The notes: a model not told the origin generated them from the letters alone. 64,000 nucleotides of DNA from Lactobacillus laiwuensis (GCF_019972835.1 NZ_BPPB01000006.1:158288-222287); one strand, 5' to 3'. Positions 53,582 through 63,820 are shown, counted from the stretch's first letter. Made by a program: numbers and translations.

Positions 53582-55150
53582 ATGTACCATTATTTGAAAA
53601 AACATGTATTCTCAGTTATAGTAGCTTGTTTATTACTACTGGTTAATTCAGTATTGCAAGTTTTGGCTGCTACCAAAATGGCTGTACTCGCAAATTATCT
53701 TATTGCGGGTAAAATTGCCTCCTTTACTAAAATGTTAGTCATTATATTTATGCTCTGGTTTTTAACATTTATCATTTCCTTTTTTGAAAATTATCTTCAA
53801 GAAAACGCCACTCAGGATATTCTAAGTGATATTCGCAGTGACATTGTTACCAGTTTAATTAAACTTCCTCAAAATAAATTTAAAGAAAATCCTGTTGATT
53901 ATTATGAGTCTTACTTACAAAATGATGTCAATTTAATTCAAAAAGAAGGCTTAAATACCTTTTTTCTAATTGTACGTTTTAGCGGTAATGCGATTTTTGC
54001 TTTAGCAGCACTATATCTTTATAATTATATTCTTTTTCTTGCTGCAATTATTTTAGTTTTGATAATTGTTTTAGTTCCGCGTTTTTGTAAAAAGTTTCTT
54101 ACTACCGGAGTTGCTAAGATCTCTCAGGCAAATGAAAAATTTTTAAAATATACGAGCAGTGGTTTGCACGGTTATGATACTTTATATGCCTTTAATGTTC
54201 TCAGCGAAATAAAGAAATTAGTAGCTGCTGGTTCACAATCACTAAAAGAGGCGAATGTACATAACACAGTTAGACGTTCAGCTGTTGATATTATAACTGG
54301 TGTGATTAATATAGGAATTCAACTGCTTATTTTAGGAATTACTGGGGCACTGCATTTTCAAGGAAAAATCAGCGCCGGAGCTATATTGGCTACGGCCGAA
54401 TTAGCTACTAAAGTGTTCGACTCAGCAGGTATTATTAACCGTTATTTTGCCCAACTTCTTTCTACATCAAGTATCTTTGCCAAGTTTAATAATTTGAAAG
54501 AAGAAAATGAAAATAAGGTTGAAAAATTTGCTAAAACAACTTTTCCAATGGAATTCAGAACTTTGGAATTTCGCAATGTTTCTTTTGCATATCCTCGAGC
54601 AAAAGAAGAAATATTGCATAATTTTTCTTTTGTTTTTAAAAAAGGAGATTTTTATAAGCTAAATGGTATTTCGGGACGGGGGAAGTCGACCTTATTGAAG
54701 TTAATTACTGGTCAATTAAAACCCAGTCGGGGGAAAATACTGCTTAATGGAGTTGATATTAATACCATACCGCGAAGCATAATTAATTCATTGATTGTTT
54801 ATATGCCACAAGCAGTTACAATTTTTCCGCGCTCAATTGATTATAATATTTTGCTCGATCGCAGCTATAATAAAAAAATTCTCGACTTAGTAAAGAAAGA
54901 TTTTAATATTAGCGATGAATGGCAATTCGATTCGCTTTCGGGTGGACAGGAGCAGCGTGTTGCATTGGCCAGGCTGATTGATACTAAAGGTAAAATGATT
55001 TTACTTGATGAAAGTTTTTCCAGTATTGATTTGCAAACAGCACAAGAACTATTACAAAAATTACTTAAAAGAGTTGAAACAGTAATAGTAGTTTCCCATC
55101 GAAATGAAGAAATTGCTCAGTTCTCTTTTAAAAATTTGTCATTAAATTAG
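53582..55150 (+). CDS. ABC half-transporter (exporter-type membrane domain plus ATPase)
   Basis: A 522-residue fusion of a six-helix exporter membrane domain (~1-300) and an ATP-binding domain (~325-522). Walker A is GISGRGKST, the signature is LSGGQEQRVAL and Walker B is MILLDESFS. It would act as a homodimer, since no partner gene is adjacent. The family covers drug, lipid and peptide exporters; the substrate is unknown. GGAGG precedes the ATG. The A-loop and H-loop (VSHR) are present, so it looks active. Confidence 0.88.
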   Translation: MYHYLKKHVFSVIVACLLLLVNSVLQVLAATKMAVLANYLIAGKIASFTKMLVIIFMLWFLTFIISFFENYLQENATQDILSDIRSDIVTSLIKLPQNKFKENPVDYYESYLQNDVNLIQKEGLNTFFLIVRFSGNAIFALAALYLYNYILFLAAIILVLIIVLVPRFCKKFLTTGVAKISQANEKFLKYTSSGLHGYDTLYAFNVLSEIKKLVAAGSQSLKEANVHNTVRRSAVDIITGVINIGIQLLILGITGALHFQGKISAGAILATAELATKVFDSAGIINRYFAQLLSTSSIFAKFNNLKEENENKVEKFAKTTFPMEFRTLEFRNVSFAYPRAKEEILHNFSFVFKKGDFYKLNGISGRGKSTLLKLITGQLKPSRGKILLNGVDINTIPRSIINSLIVYMPQAVTIFPRSIDYNILLDRSYNKKILDLVKKDFNISDEWQFDSLSGGQEQRVALARLIDTKGKMILLDESFSSIDLQTAQELLQKLLKRVETVIVVSHRNEEIAQFSFKNLSLN

Positions 55151-55160
55151 TTTTAAAAGT

Positions 55161-55202
55161 AAAAAAAGTTACCAGCAAAGTCGGGCTTATTTACTAGTAA
55201 CT
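55161..55202 (-). terminator. Terminator of the LURP-one-like gene
   Basis: On the minus strand AGTTACTAG pairs with CTGGTAACT (one wobble) around an 18-base loop, then six or seven T residues. Confidence 0.65.
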
Positions 55203-55205
55203 ATA

Positions 55206-55727
55206 TTAATTAAAGTTAACATTATATTTACGACCAATAGGTGGAAAAGTTGGCAGTCTCAATGGTGTAGTATGCCACTGGGTGAAAAGCGTAGCACATA
55301 ATAAAATAAAAGGAACATCTTCAGGTCGTTCAATGTCGCAAATGAGAACTACCCCTTCACTTTGAACAACAGTATTTACTGTTGCGACTTTTTTGATACC
55401 AAAGAGAAACTTATAACTTCCCTTTTTGATACTGCCAGAGACTATGTAATTTAATCTAGTAATATAAAAAAGGTTTGCTAATTTATTGTTTAAGCGTTTA
55501 ACCTTTACTAAGGAATGGTTAATAACATCAATTGTGTAGGAAGAAATAAATCCATTGCCATCGGTATAAAGACGTCCGATTTCTTCACCGTTAACTTTTT
55601 TTAAGTACAGAGTATGGTTGGGATTATCTAAATTGCCTTGAATTATATACTGAATTCTATTCTGTTCGTTTGCTACAGGAATTTGACCATATTCCTGTTT
55701 TTGAGTTAATTCCAATAAATAGCGCAT
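55206..55727 (-). CDS. LURP-one-related (Tubby-like fold) protein
   Basis: A 173-residue cytosolic protein whose pattern fits the LURP-one-related family, a Tubby-like beta barrel: YIIQGNLDNPNHTLYLKK, GRLYTDGNGFISSYTI and ICDIERPEDVPFILLCATLF. The bacterial role is unknown; phospholipid binding and scramblase-like activity are discussed for relatives. It starts ten bases after the HAD hydrolase stop with GAGGTG, so the two share a minus-strand transcript. Confidence 0.65.
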   Translation of the reverse strand: MRYLLELTQKQEYGQIPVANEQNRIQYIIQGNLDNPNHTLYLKKVNGEEIGRLYTDGNGFISSYTIDVINHSLVKVKRLNNKLANLFYITRLNYIVSGSIKKGSYKFLFGIKKVATVNTVVQSEGVVLICDIERPEDVPFILLCATLFTQWHTTPLRLPTFPPIGRKYNVNFN

Positions 55728-55737
55728 CTAAGCACCT

Positions 55738-56613
55738 CTATTCTTTTGCATTATCCTTGATAAATTTTCTTAAAACATAAGCAACTCCATCTTCATTATT
55801 TGACTTGGTTTTGACTTGTGCTAAATCTTTTATTGCCGGAACAGCATTGGCCATAGCCACCCCTGTTCCGGCATCTCTAATCATGCTGGCATCATTTAAA
55901 TTATCGCCAATAGCAGCTACTTCTTCACGTTTAATACCCTTTTGACGTGCATAATCAAGAAGCGCTGGTCCCTTTTGTGCTTTGGCATCATTAATCTCAA
56001 TATTAGCAGCTGAGCTTGAAGTCACAACAACGTCACCTAAAGCATTGATTTCTTTTTTAGCTTGAGTAAAAGCAGCTTGACCGCGACCATCGAAGGCAAT
56101 AATTTTCATGATTTCAATCTTGGGATTTGTCAGTAAGTGATCATAATCGTCTACTAAAGTCATGCTAAGCATAGCATCACTACCTGCAGCTGTAGCAACA
56201 GCTTTTTTATAATTGACCTTGGGATCAAGTAACATTAAGGAACGAGCCAAATTAACTATTCGCTTACTAGTATCCGTTGAGAAAATCTTTTCAGCAGTGA
56301 CTAATTCAAAATAAATATTGTTTTCCCTGAGGATTTTTGAAATTAGACTGGCTTTTTTATTTGGCAGTTTGTGCTTAACCTTTAAATTGGCATCTGCATC
56401 ATAGACTAATGCACCATTAATGTTAATAAAGCCAGTTTTAAGGCCATAATCATGCATAGTTTTACGAGATTGTCGCGGCGCGCGTCCGGTTGCCACTAAA
56501 AATTCAATACCATTTTTTTGTGCTGCACGAATCGCAGCGACATTTTTGTCTGATATAGCCATATCACTGTTAAAAAGAGTTCCGTCTAAATCACAAGCTA
56601 CTAATTTAATCAA
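55738..56613 (-). CDS. Cof-type HAD-IIB hydrolase
   Basis: A 291-residue phosphatase of the Cof/YidA group. Motif I is CDLDGTLFNSD with Asp nucleophile, a type IIB cap lies in the middle, and GDNLNDASMI is motif IV. Such enzymes dephosphorylate sugar phosphates and other metabolites. It starts with TTG 56613; GGAGGAGG lies on the minus strand about 14 bases ahead. First gene of a two-gene transcript with the LURP-one-like gene. Confidence 0.88.
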   Translation of the reverse strand: MIKLVACDLDGTLFNSDMAISDKNVAAIRAAQKNGIEFLVATGRAPRQSRKTMHDYGLKTGFININGALVYDADANLKVKHKLPNKKASLISKILRENNIYFELVTAEKIFSTDTSKRIVNLARSLMLLDPKVNYKKAVATAAGSDAMLSMTLVDDYDHLLTNPKIEIMKIIAFDGRGQAAFTQAKKEINALGDVVVTSSSAANIEINDAKAQKGPALLDYARQKGIKREEVAAIGDNLNDASMIRDAGTGVAMANAVPAIKDLAQVKTKSNNEDGVAYVLRKFIKDNAKE

Positions 56614-56807
56614 TGGTAAAATTACTCCTCCTCCAATTTTGCTAGTTAAATGAGTACTTTACATGTTAACATTATGAAGAAAACCTTACCTTTAATTTTT
56701 ATCAACTTCACATGAAAATTAAAAGAAATTAAAAGTAGTTATTGTCCCAGTTTCATTATTAATTTCATGATAACATAAAAGTTAACGAAAGAGAGGCTGT
56801 TTAGGTG

Positions 56808-57503
56808 ATGAAAAAATTTATTGGAAACGACTGGGATGAAATCTTGGCTCCAGTGTTTAACAGTGAAAAGTATCAGCGATTACATGAATTTTTAAAAAAA
56901 GAATATGCGACCAAAAAGATTTATCCTGATATGTATCATATTTTTACCGCTTTTAAGTTAACTTCATTTGCAAATACTAAAGTAGTCATTTTGGGACAGG
57001 ATCCGTATCATAATCCTGGTCAGGCAACAGGGATGAGCTTTTCAGTTAATCCCGGTGTAAAATTGCCACCTTCTCTGCAAAACATTTATAAGGAACTTTA
57101 TGATGATGTGGGTTGTAGACCCGTTAATCATGGTTATTTAAAAAAATGGGCAGATCAGGGAGTTTTACTATTAAATGCTGTTCTAACTGTCCCTTACGGT
57201 CATGCTAACGGTCATCAAGGAAAGGGCTGGGAAGAAGTTACTGATGCCGCAATTAAGGCTTTGAGCGACCGTGGTAAAGTAGTTTTTATACTGTGGGGTC
57301 GCTATGCTCAAAATAAAATCGTTTTGATTGACCAAGATAAAAACTTTGTGATTAAATCAGCTCATCCAAGTCCGTATTCCGCAGACAGAGGATTTTTTGG
57401 TTCAAGACCTTTTTCACGCTGCAACGAAGCACTAAAAAATTTTAACGAAATTCCCATTGATTGGCAGTTGCCGACCAAAGTTACACAAGCAGATTTAGCA
57501 TAG
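56808..57503 (+). CDS. ung: Uracil-DNA glycosylase
   Basis: A 231-residue family 1 glycosylase that removes uracil from DNA. The catalytic motif is GQDPYH (Asp65) and the DNA-leucine loop is [17 protein letters not shown]. Either ATG 56808 or the preceding GTG 56805 could start; both follow GAGAGG. It lies 11 bases before pta. Confidence 0.95.
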   Translation: MKKFIGNDWDEILAPVFNSEKYQRLHEFLKKEYATKKIYPDMYHIFTAFKLTSFANTKVVILGQDPYHNPGQATGMSFSVNPGVKLPPSLQNIYKELYDDVGCRPVNHGYLKKWADQGVLLLNAVLTVPYGHANGHQGKGWEEVTDAAIKALSDRGKVVFILWGRYAQNKIVLIDQDKNFVIKSAHPSPYSADRGFFGSRPFSRCNEALKNFNEIPIDWQLPTKVTQADLA

Positions 57504-57514
57504 GTAGGAAATAA

Positions 57515-58513
57515 ATGAGCGTTTTTGATTTATTAAAAAATAAAGTACAAAAGTCACACAGAAGGTATCAGATTGTTTTTCCTGAAGGAGATGACCTCCG
57601 CATTTTAAACGCAGCCAGCAAATTATCTTTAGATAATGTTGTTAAGCCCATTTTATTAGGCAATTCCGCGAAGATAACTAGTTTGGTACAAGAACAAAAT
57701 TTAACTTTTAGCGAGTTAGTAATAATTGATCCGGCTCACTATGAGAACAAGGCAGCTATGGTGCAGAGCTTTATCAACGCACGAGGGAAAAAAGTTGACC
57801 CCACTGAAATAGCAGAAACAGTAAAAGATCCAAATTATTTTGGCACTATGCTCGTTGAAATGGGGCTGGCCGACGGCATGGTATCAGGAGCAACTCATTC
57901 GACTGCCGCAACGGTAAGGCCGGCTTTGCAATTGATCCACACCGCTAAAGGCATGAAACGGGTTTCTGGCAGTTTTATTATGGAGCGGCACGATGAAAAA
58001 TATATCTTTGCTGATTGCGCAATTAATCTAGATCCCGATAGCCAAACTTTAGCTGAAATTGCATATCAGTCAGTTAAGACTGCCCAAATGATTAATATTG
58101 ATCCTAAAGTTGCATTTTTAAGTTTTTCAACTAAAGGGTCTGCCCAGGCAGATATGGTTACCAAAGTTGAACAAGCTACAGAAATTTTTAAACAACAACA
58201 TCCAGATATTCCTGCAGATGGTGAGTTACAATTTGATGCTGCTTTTGTGCCTGAAGTAGCTGCTAAAAAAGCTCCAGAATCTGTCATTAAGGGACGAGCA
58301 AATATTTTTATTTTTCCTGAATTGCAGTCCGGCAACATTTCTTATAAAATTGCTCAACGTCTAGGTAACTTTGCGGCTATTGGCCCCATCTTGCAGGGAT
58401 TGCGCAAACCTGTTAATGATCTTTCGCGCGGAGCTAATACTCAAGATGTTTATAACATTGCCGTTTTAACTGCTGCCCAGGCACTAATAAGGGATGAAGA
58501 AAATGAAGCTTGA
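57515..58513 (+). CDS. pta: Phosphate acetyltransferase
   Basis: A 332-residue enzyme interconverting acetyl-CoA and acetyl phosphate. It shows the PTA_PTB family core (SGATHSTAATVRPALQ, FLSFSTKGSAQADMV, NIFIFPELQSGNISYK). Length and motifs are normal. Its 3' end overlaps tsaE by 11 bases. Confidence 0.95.
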   Translation: MSVFDLLKNKVQKSHRRYQIVFPEGDDLRILNAASKLSLDNVVKPILLGNSAKITSLVQEQNLTFSELVIIDPAHYENKAAMVQSFINARGKKVDPTEIAETVKDPNYFGTMLVEMGLADGMVSGATHSTAATVRPALQLIHTAKGMKRVSGSFIMERHDEKYIFADCAINLDPDSQTLAEIAYQSVKTAQMINIDPKVAFLSFSTKGSAQADMVTKVEQATEIFKQQHPDIPADGELQFDAAFVPEVAAKKAPESVIKGRANIFIFPELQSGNISYKIAQRLGNFAAIGPILQGLRKPVNDLSRGANTQDVYNIAVLTAAQALIRDEENEA

Positions 58514-58976
58514 GGTCAATTCTACACAGGAAATGCAACAATTAGGTGCAGTTATAGCTCAAACTGCACAAGCTCATGATTTATTACTGTTAAATGGTGA
58601 TTTGGGCGCAGGTAAAACCACCTTAACTCAAGGGATTGGTCGGGAACTAGGAATTAAGCGACCGGTCAAAAGTCCTACATTTACAATTGTCCGCGAATAT
58701 CCTGAGGCCAGATTGCCATTGTATCATATGGATTTTTATCGTTTAGAAGAAGATGATCTATCTTCGATCGATTTGAATGCATATTTGGCTGAACCTGGCA
58801 TAGTAGTGATTGAATGGCCAGAAATTGTGCAGGAACAATTACCAGAAACTTTTCTAGAAATCACTATTAAGCGTGTTGATGATAGTTGGGATTCGACTAA
58901 GCGAATAGTTGAATTTGCGCCCAAAGGCAGTAGGAATAAACAATGGGCAGAAAATATTATAGAAAAAATAAGTTAA
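58503..58976 (+). CDS. tsaE: tRNA t6A biosynthesis ATPase TsaE
   Basis: A 157-residue P-loop ATPase that works with TsaB and TsaD to make N6-threonylcarbamoyladenosine at position 37 of ANN-reading tRNAs. Walker A GDLGAGKTT starts at Gly32, then the SPTFTIV and YHMDFYRL motifs. The ATG at 58503 is preferred because AAGGG lies nine bases before it; an ATG at 58494 touches that site. Confidence 0.93.
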   Translation: MKLEVNSTQEMQQLGAVIAQTAQAHDLLLLNGDLGAGKTTLTQGIGRELGIKRPVKSPTFTIVREYPEARLPLYHMDFYRLEEDDLSSIDLNAYLAEPGIVVIEWPEIVQEQLPETFLEITIKRVDDSWDSTKRIVEFAPKGSRNKQWAENIIEKIS

Positions 58977-58980
58977 AAAA

Positions 58981-59006
58981 TAGGGTCTAAAAGGCCCTAC
59001 TTTTTT
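58981..59006. terminator. Bidirectional terminator between tsaE and the exonuclease gene
   Basis: TAGGGTCT (58981-58988) pairs with AGGCCCTA (58992-58999, one wobble); A and T tracts flank both sides. Confidence 0.8.
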
Positions 59007-59009
59007 ATG

Positions 59010-59543
59010 TTATATTTGGTAAACCAAGTTTTTCAACGCTTCGTCACCATATTGTTTATCTTGCGCTATTAATATACCAGCACATGCTTCACTATCACTT
59101 AATGCATTATGGTGGTGCCATAATTCTACACCAAGGGCATTTGAAACAGTGTCAAGTTTATGGTTAGGTAATTTGGGTTCAAATAACTTGCTGGTGCGTA
59201 AAGTATCAATGACAAAATAATGTGGTTCAGGTATGTCATAGCGTGCCAAGCTCTGTCGCATGACATTAGTATCAAAGCGGGCATTATGAGCCGTTACTAA
59301 CATCCCCGGTTGATATAAATCCTTAATTTTAGGCCAAACTTCAGCCATCGTTGGGGCATCTTTGACATCTGCTGCAGTGATATCGTGAATTTGAATGTTG
59401 CGAGCATCAAAAGGCATTTGGGGATTAATTACCGTATAAAAACGATCTATAATTTGATTGTCTCGTACCATCACCAGTGCCAAAGAACAAGCACTCTCTG
59501 GATGCCGGTTGGCTGTTTCAAAATCCATCGCGACGAAATTCAT
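59010..59543 (-). CDS. DEDDh 3'-5' exonuclease (DNA polymerase III epsilon-like)
   Basis: A 177-residue exonuclease domain with DFETAN (motif I), HNARFD (motif II) and HNALSDSEA (motif III with the catalytic His and Asp). It lacks any polymerase, so it is a free proofreading-type or RNase T-like enzyme. The start at 59543 follows AGGAGAT on the minus strand; the open frame continues 28 codons upstream into the murB control region and is not used. Divergent from murB. Confidence 0.9.
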   Translation of the reverse strand: MNFVAMDFETANRHPESACSLALVMVRDNQIIDRFYTVINPQMPFDARNIQIHDITAADVKDAPTMAEVWPKIKDLYQPGMLVTAHNARFDTNVMRQSLARYDIPEPHYFVIDTLRTSKLFEPKLPNHKLDTVSNALGVELWHHHNALSDSEACAGILIAQDKQYGDEALKNLVYQI

Positions 59544-59641
59544 ATTATCTCCTTTAAATTTTAATTTTAGTATAACATATGATGAAGCAATTAACTGAAT
59601 GCGGTAAAATAGAAAAAGATTAGACAAAGGGGATTTTTGAT

Positions 59642-60541
59642 TTGAAATTATCAGATTTAACCAAAAATGGCATAGAAATAAAAAGGCAGGTTCCGCTTAG
59701 TAAATATACATTTACAAAAACAGGGGGACCAGCTGAATTTCTTGCATTTCCACAAAATGAAAGTGAGCTAAAAAACTTGGTAATTGCCGCACATGATAAC
59801 AATATTCCCTTGACTATAATAGGAAATGCTTCCAATTTAATAATTCGTGATGGTGGTATCTCAGGTATAGTTCTAATTTTAACCAAAATGAATCAAATTA
59901 AAGTTGATAAAAATAAAGTAATTGCTCAAGCGGGAGCGACTATTGTTGATACGGCTTTTACTGCTGCTCATCATGGTCTCAGCGGTATGGAATTTGCAGC
60001 TGGAATACCCGGCAGTGTTGGGGGTGCTGTGTTCATGAATGCTGGTGCTTATGGAGGAGAAACTTGTAGCGTTATTGAGAGTGTCAGGGTAATGACCCGT
60101 TCTGGTAAGTTTAAAAGTTATTCTCAGTCGGAAATGAAGTTTTCTTACCGTCACTCGTTGGTTCAAGAGAATGGCGACATTGTATTAGAAGCAGTTTTTG
60201 CATTAAAAAAATCTGCAAAAAACCGCATTCTGGCGGATATGAATTATTTAAATGCTTTGCGTCAATATAAACAACCATTGGAATACCCTTCTTGTGGCAG
60301 TGTTTTTAAACGACCAACCGGTCATTATGTTGGTCCTATGATTATTCAAGCCGGTTTACAAGGAAAACAAATTGGTGGTGCTCAAGACTCTACAAAGCAT
60401 GCGGGTTTTATAGTGAATAAGGGTAATGCCACTGCAACTGACTATCTTGACCTGATTCATTTGATTCAAGAAAAAATCAAAATAAAATTCGGTCTGGATT
60501 TACATACTGAAGTTAGAATCATTGGTAAACCTAATGATTAA
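59642..60541 (+). CDS. murB: UDP-N-acetylenolpyruvoylglucosamine reductase
   Basis: A 299-residue FAD enzyme that completes UDP-MurNAc. FAD-binding blocks are GNASNLIIRDGG and GIPGSVGGAVFMNAGAYGGE, with SYRHS, the catalytic SCGSVFKRP and the C-terminal HTEVRIIG. The start is TTG 59642 after AAAGGGGA. It is followed by the cdaA-cdaR-glmM group, so wall precursor and c-di-AMP genes are together. Confidence 0.95.
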   Translation: MKLSDLTKNGIEIKRQVPLSKYTFTKTGGPAEFLAFPQNESELKNLVIAAHDNNIPLTIIGNASNLIIRDGGISGIVLILTKMNQIKVDKNKVIAQAGATIVDTAFTAAHHGLSGMEFAAGIPGSVGGAVFMNAGAYGGETCSVIESVRVMTRSGKFKSYSQSEMKFSYRHSLVQENGDIVLEAVFALKKSAKNRILADMNYLNALRQYKQPLEYPSCGSVFKRPTGHYVGPMIIQAGLQGKQIGGAQDSTKHAGFIVNKGNATATDYLDLIHLIQEKIKIKFGLDLHTEVRIIGKPND

Positions 60542-60584
60542 CCCGAAAAATTATTAAGTTTGTCTATGATAGAAGGGAGCATTT

Positions 60585-61430
60585 ATGCAGAGTAGTGGAG
60601 CACACATTTTTACATGGGGTAACCTTTCAATAATTCTTGATGTTCTGATTATTTGGTTTGTCGTTTACCACCTGGTAATTTTGATCAGAGGAACCAAGGC
60701 TGTTCAGTTAGCCAAAGGAATTGTCTTGATTTTTATTGTTCGTATCCTTGCTGGCATTTTTCAGTTACACACAACGATTTGGCTTATTGATCAAATAGTT
60801 TCATGGTCAGTTGTTGGGATAATAGTAATTTTTCAGCCAGAAATTAGACGAGGTCTCGAACATTTGGGTCGCCTGCCCATTTTTGGTGGTCGAGAAGACA
60901 GTGCCCGTGCTGAATCAATTCAGTTTATTAATGAACTTGATAAAGCTATTCAATATATGTCGAAAAGAAGAATAGGTGCATTAATTACTATCCAACAAGA
61001 AACTGGCCTAGAGGATTATATCGAAACTGGGATTAAGCTTAACGCTGATGTTACTGGAGAACTATTAATTAATATTTTTATACCTAATACTCCATTACAT
61101 GATGGTGCAGTCATTATTAATAAGGATCACAAAATTGCAGTGGCGGCAGCTTATTTACCCTTGTCTGATAATAGTATGATTCCTAAGAGACTCGGAACTC
61201 GTCACCGTGCAGCTGTTGGTATATCAGAGGTGACTGATGCAATTACCATTGTCGTTTCAGAAGAAACAGGTGGGGTAACGATCACACGTAATGGTCGCTT
61301 TTTAGTTGACATGACACGAGATGAATACTTAAAGTATCTTAATGCAGAACTGGTCCCCAAGAAAAGTGGTAACGACAAATGGTATCAAAAAATTATTCGT
61401 AAGATATGGAAATGGGGTGCCGATCGATGA
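60585..61430 (+). CDS. cdaA: Diadenylate cyclase CdaA
   Basis: A 281-residue enzyme that makes c-di-AMP. Three N-terminal helices anchor it, followed by the DAC domain with the active motifs HDGAVII and RHRAAVG. c-di-AMP controls potassium, osmolyte uptake and wall homeostasis. The cdaA-cdaR-glmM order is the conserved Firmicutes arrangement in which CdaR and GlmM bind and tune CdaA. GAAGGGAG precedes the ATG. Confidence 0.96.
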   Translation: MQSSGAHIFTWGNLSIILDVLIIWFVVYHLVILIRGTKAVQLAKGIVLIFIVRILAGIFQLHTTIWLIDQIVSWSVVGIIVIFQPEIRRGLEHLGRLPIFGGREDSARAESIQFINELDKAIQYMSKRRIGALITIQQETGLEDYIETGIKLNADVTGELLINIFIPNTPLHDGAVIINKDHKIAVAAAYLPLSDNSMIPKRLGTRHRAAVGISEVTDAITIVVSEETGGVTITRNGRFLVDMTRDEYLKYLNAELVPKKSGNDKWYQKIIRKIWKWGADR

Positions 61431-62404
61431 AAGAGTTTTGGAAAAAATCATGGTTTATTCGGCTAGTTTCCCTTTTAATTGCTGTGTTACTGGTAATTTA
61501 TGTTAATTCTACCCAAGAAGGATTTTTGTCTCAGGGACAGACGGATAAAACTAAGCAGACTGCAAATAAAACGCAAACTATTAAAGTTCCCTTACAAGTT
61601 TCGGTAGATACAGACAAATTTTATGTTGTGGGTTATCCTGAAAAAGTAAGCGTTACCCTTGAAGGATCCACTGCATTGGTTACCTCAACTATCAATACCC
61701 AAAATTTCAGAGCATATATCGATTTAACGAAAAAAAGCATTGGTCAACACAATGTTAAAGTACATGTAAATGGTATTAATAAGCAGATTTCCTATTCTGT
61801 TAATCCACGCAGCGTTGAAGTTAATATTCAACGGCGAAAGTCCACAACTATGCCCATACAAATAGAGTATAATAAGAGTGCAGTTGGTGAGGGATATCAG
61901 CTTGGACACTCCAGTGTATACCCACAACAAGTAGAGGTTACTGGAGCTCGTTCCGAGGTTGATCAAATTGATCAAATAATTGCCAAAGTTGTTCTACCTA
62001 ATGGAATCGATCATACTTATGAACGTCAAGTCAGTTTAATAGCTGAAGATCGTAAGGGCAGACAACTTAATGTTGTAATTGATCCAGCTACAGCTAAAGT
62101 GACAATCCCAATTACCACATCTAAAAAAGCAGTTAAAATAAAGCTCAAACCTGAACATGAAAAAGTAGATAAGGTGTATTCGCTTACTGTAAAAAATAAG
62201 TATGTTACGTTATTTGGTAATGAAAAAGATTTAGCAAAAATAAAAAATCTAGAGGTTCCTGTTGATTTAGGTTCGGTTACTTCTACTACAACTAAGACTA
62301 TTACTCTAGATTTACCTGATGGTATTGTTAAGTCTAATCCCACGCAAATTGCTGTAGAAGTAAAAGTAGATAATGCAAACGATTCAAAAAATAAAAATAA
62401 TTAA
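61427..62404 (+). CDS. cdaR: CdaA regulatory protein CdaR (YbbR repeats)
   Basis: A 325-residue membrane-anchored extracellular protein. One N-terminal helix (~10-25, FIRLVSLLIAVLLVIYV) precedes three to four YbbR repeats in the rest. It overlaps cdaA by four bases (ATGA), which fixes the start at 61427 and not the ATG 21 bases earlier. CdaR modulates CdaA activity. A Lys/Asn-rich tail ends the protein. Confidence 0.93.
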   Translation: MKEFWKKSWFIRLVSLLIAVLLVIYVNSTQEGFLSQGQTDKTKQTANKTQTIKVPLQVSVDTDKFYVVGYPEKVSVTLEGSTALVTSTINTQNFRAYIDLTKKSIGQHNVKVHVNGINKQISYSVNPRSVEVNIQRRKSTTMPIQIEYNKSAVGEGYQLGHSSVYPQQVEVTGARSEVDQIDQIIAKVVLPNGIDHTYERQVSLIAEDRKGRQLNVVIDPATAKVTIPITTSKKAVKIKLKPEHEKVDKVYSLTVKNKYVTLFGNEKDLAKIKNLEVPVDLGSVTSTTTKTITLDLPDGIVKSNPTQIAVEVKVDNANDSKNKNN

Positions 62405-62424
62405 GATAGAGAGGTTGTTTACTA

Positions 62425-63777
62425 ATGTTAAAATATTTTGGCACTGATGGAGTTCGTGGAGTAGCAAATCAAGACTTGTCTCCAGAATTGGCATTTAAAC
62501 TGGGTCGTGATGGTGGCTACGTTTTAACTAAAAATAAAGCTAAGGAAGAGCAGGCAAAAGTTTTAGTCTCACGTGATACCAGGATTTCTGGTCAAATGTT
62601 GGAATACGCTTTGATATCCGGACTTCTTTCCGTTGGGATTGAAGTTTTAGAAGTTGGTGTAATTACTACCCCTGGTTTGTCATACTTAGTCCGCGCTCAA
62701 GGCGCTGATGCCGGTGTTCAAATTTCCGCTTCACATAATCCTGTAGAAGATAACGGTATTAAATTTTTTGGTAGTGATGGTTTGAAATTGTCAGACGAAA
62801 TGGAAGGCGAAATTGAAAAACTAATTGATGCTCCAGAAGATAATTTGCCTAGACCTTCTGCTAAAGGATTGGGTTCAGTCACTGACTTTCATGAAGGCGG
62901 TGCCAAATATTTACAATTTATTGAAAATACTATTCCGGAAGACCTTAGCGGCATCAAAGTCGTTATCGACGGTGCCAATGGTGCTGCCAGCAGCTTGATT
63001 TCCCGGTTATTTGCTGATTGTGGGGTTGATTTCACTACTATTGCTACTCATCCTGATGGCTTGAATATTAATGATCATGTTGGCGCTACGCATACTGAAA
63101 GGCTGCAGGAAGAAGTTGTTAAGCAGGGTGCGCAACTTGGTCTCGCTTTTGATGGCGATGCTGATCGCTGCATTGCTGTGGACGAAAATGGTCATGAAGT
63201 TGATGGGGATCATATCATGTATATTCTCGGAAGCTACATGGAAGATGGCGGTCGACTAAAAAAAGATACCATTGTCACTACTGTAATGAGTAATCTCGGT
63301 TTTACCAAAGCATTACAAAGGCGCGGGATTAAAAATGTTCGTACTCAAGTTGGCGACAGGTATGTTTCAGAAGAAATGCGAGCAAACGGTTATAATTTAG
63401 GCGGAGAGCAGTCAGGTCATGTTATCATGAGTGACTATCATAATACCGGTGATGGTATGTTGACTGGCTTGCATCTAATGCTAGTAATGAAAAGAACTGG
63501 AAAAAGTTTGACAGAATTATTGACTGACTTTAAGGAATATCCCCAATGCTTGGTTAATGTTCCGGTTAAAGATAAAAAATCCTGGAAAAAGCACCAACCA
63601 ATTATAGATGTCATCAAAGAAGTTGAAAATGAAATGGGTGATGAAGGACGAGTATTAGTACGGCCTTCCGGAACACAGTCGCTTCTGCGTGTAATGGCTG
63701 AAGGTCCTACTCAAGAAGAAACAAATGCTTACGTCAAGAGAATAACTGATGTAGTTGAAGCGGAAATGGGAGTATAA
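62425..63777 (+). CDS. glmM: Phosphoglucosamine mutase
   Basis: A 450-residue enzyme converting glucosamine-6-P to glucosamine-1-P for UDP-GlcNAc. Phosphoserine Ser103 lies in SASHNP, the metal loop is DGDADRC, the sugar loop GGEQSGH and the phosphate loop [12 protein letters not shown]. It closes the cdaA-cdaR-glmM operon, and its product path feeds both tagO and murB of this window. Confidence 0.97.
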   Translation: MLKYFGTDGVRGVANQDLSPELAFKLGRDGGYVLTKNKAKEEQAKVLVSRDTRISGQMLEYALISGLLSVGIEVLEVGVITTPGLSYLVRAQGADAGVQISASHNPVEDNGIKFFGSDGLKLSDEMEGEIEKLIDAPEDNLPRPSAKGLGSVTDFHEGGAKYLQFIENTIPEDLSGIKVVIDGANGAASSLISRLFADCGVDFTTIATHPDGLNINDHVGATHTERLQEEVVKQGAQLGLAFDGDADRCIAVDENGHEVDGDHIMYILGSYMEDGGRLKKDTIVTTVMSNLGFTKALQRRGIKNVRTQVGDRYVSEEMRANGYNLGGEQSGHVIMSDYHNTGDGMLTGLHLMLVMKRTGKSLTELLTDFKEYPQCLVNVPVKDKKSWKKHQPIIDVIKEVENEMGDEGRVLVRPSGTQSLLRVMAEGPTQEETNAYVKRITDVVEAEMGV

Positions 63778-63820
63778 ATAAATTAGCCCCACTGTTTTTG
63801 ACCAAAAAGTAGGTAAACAA

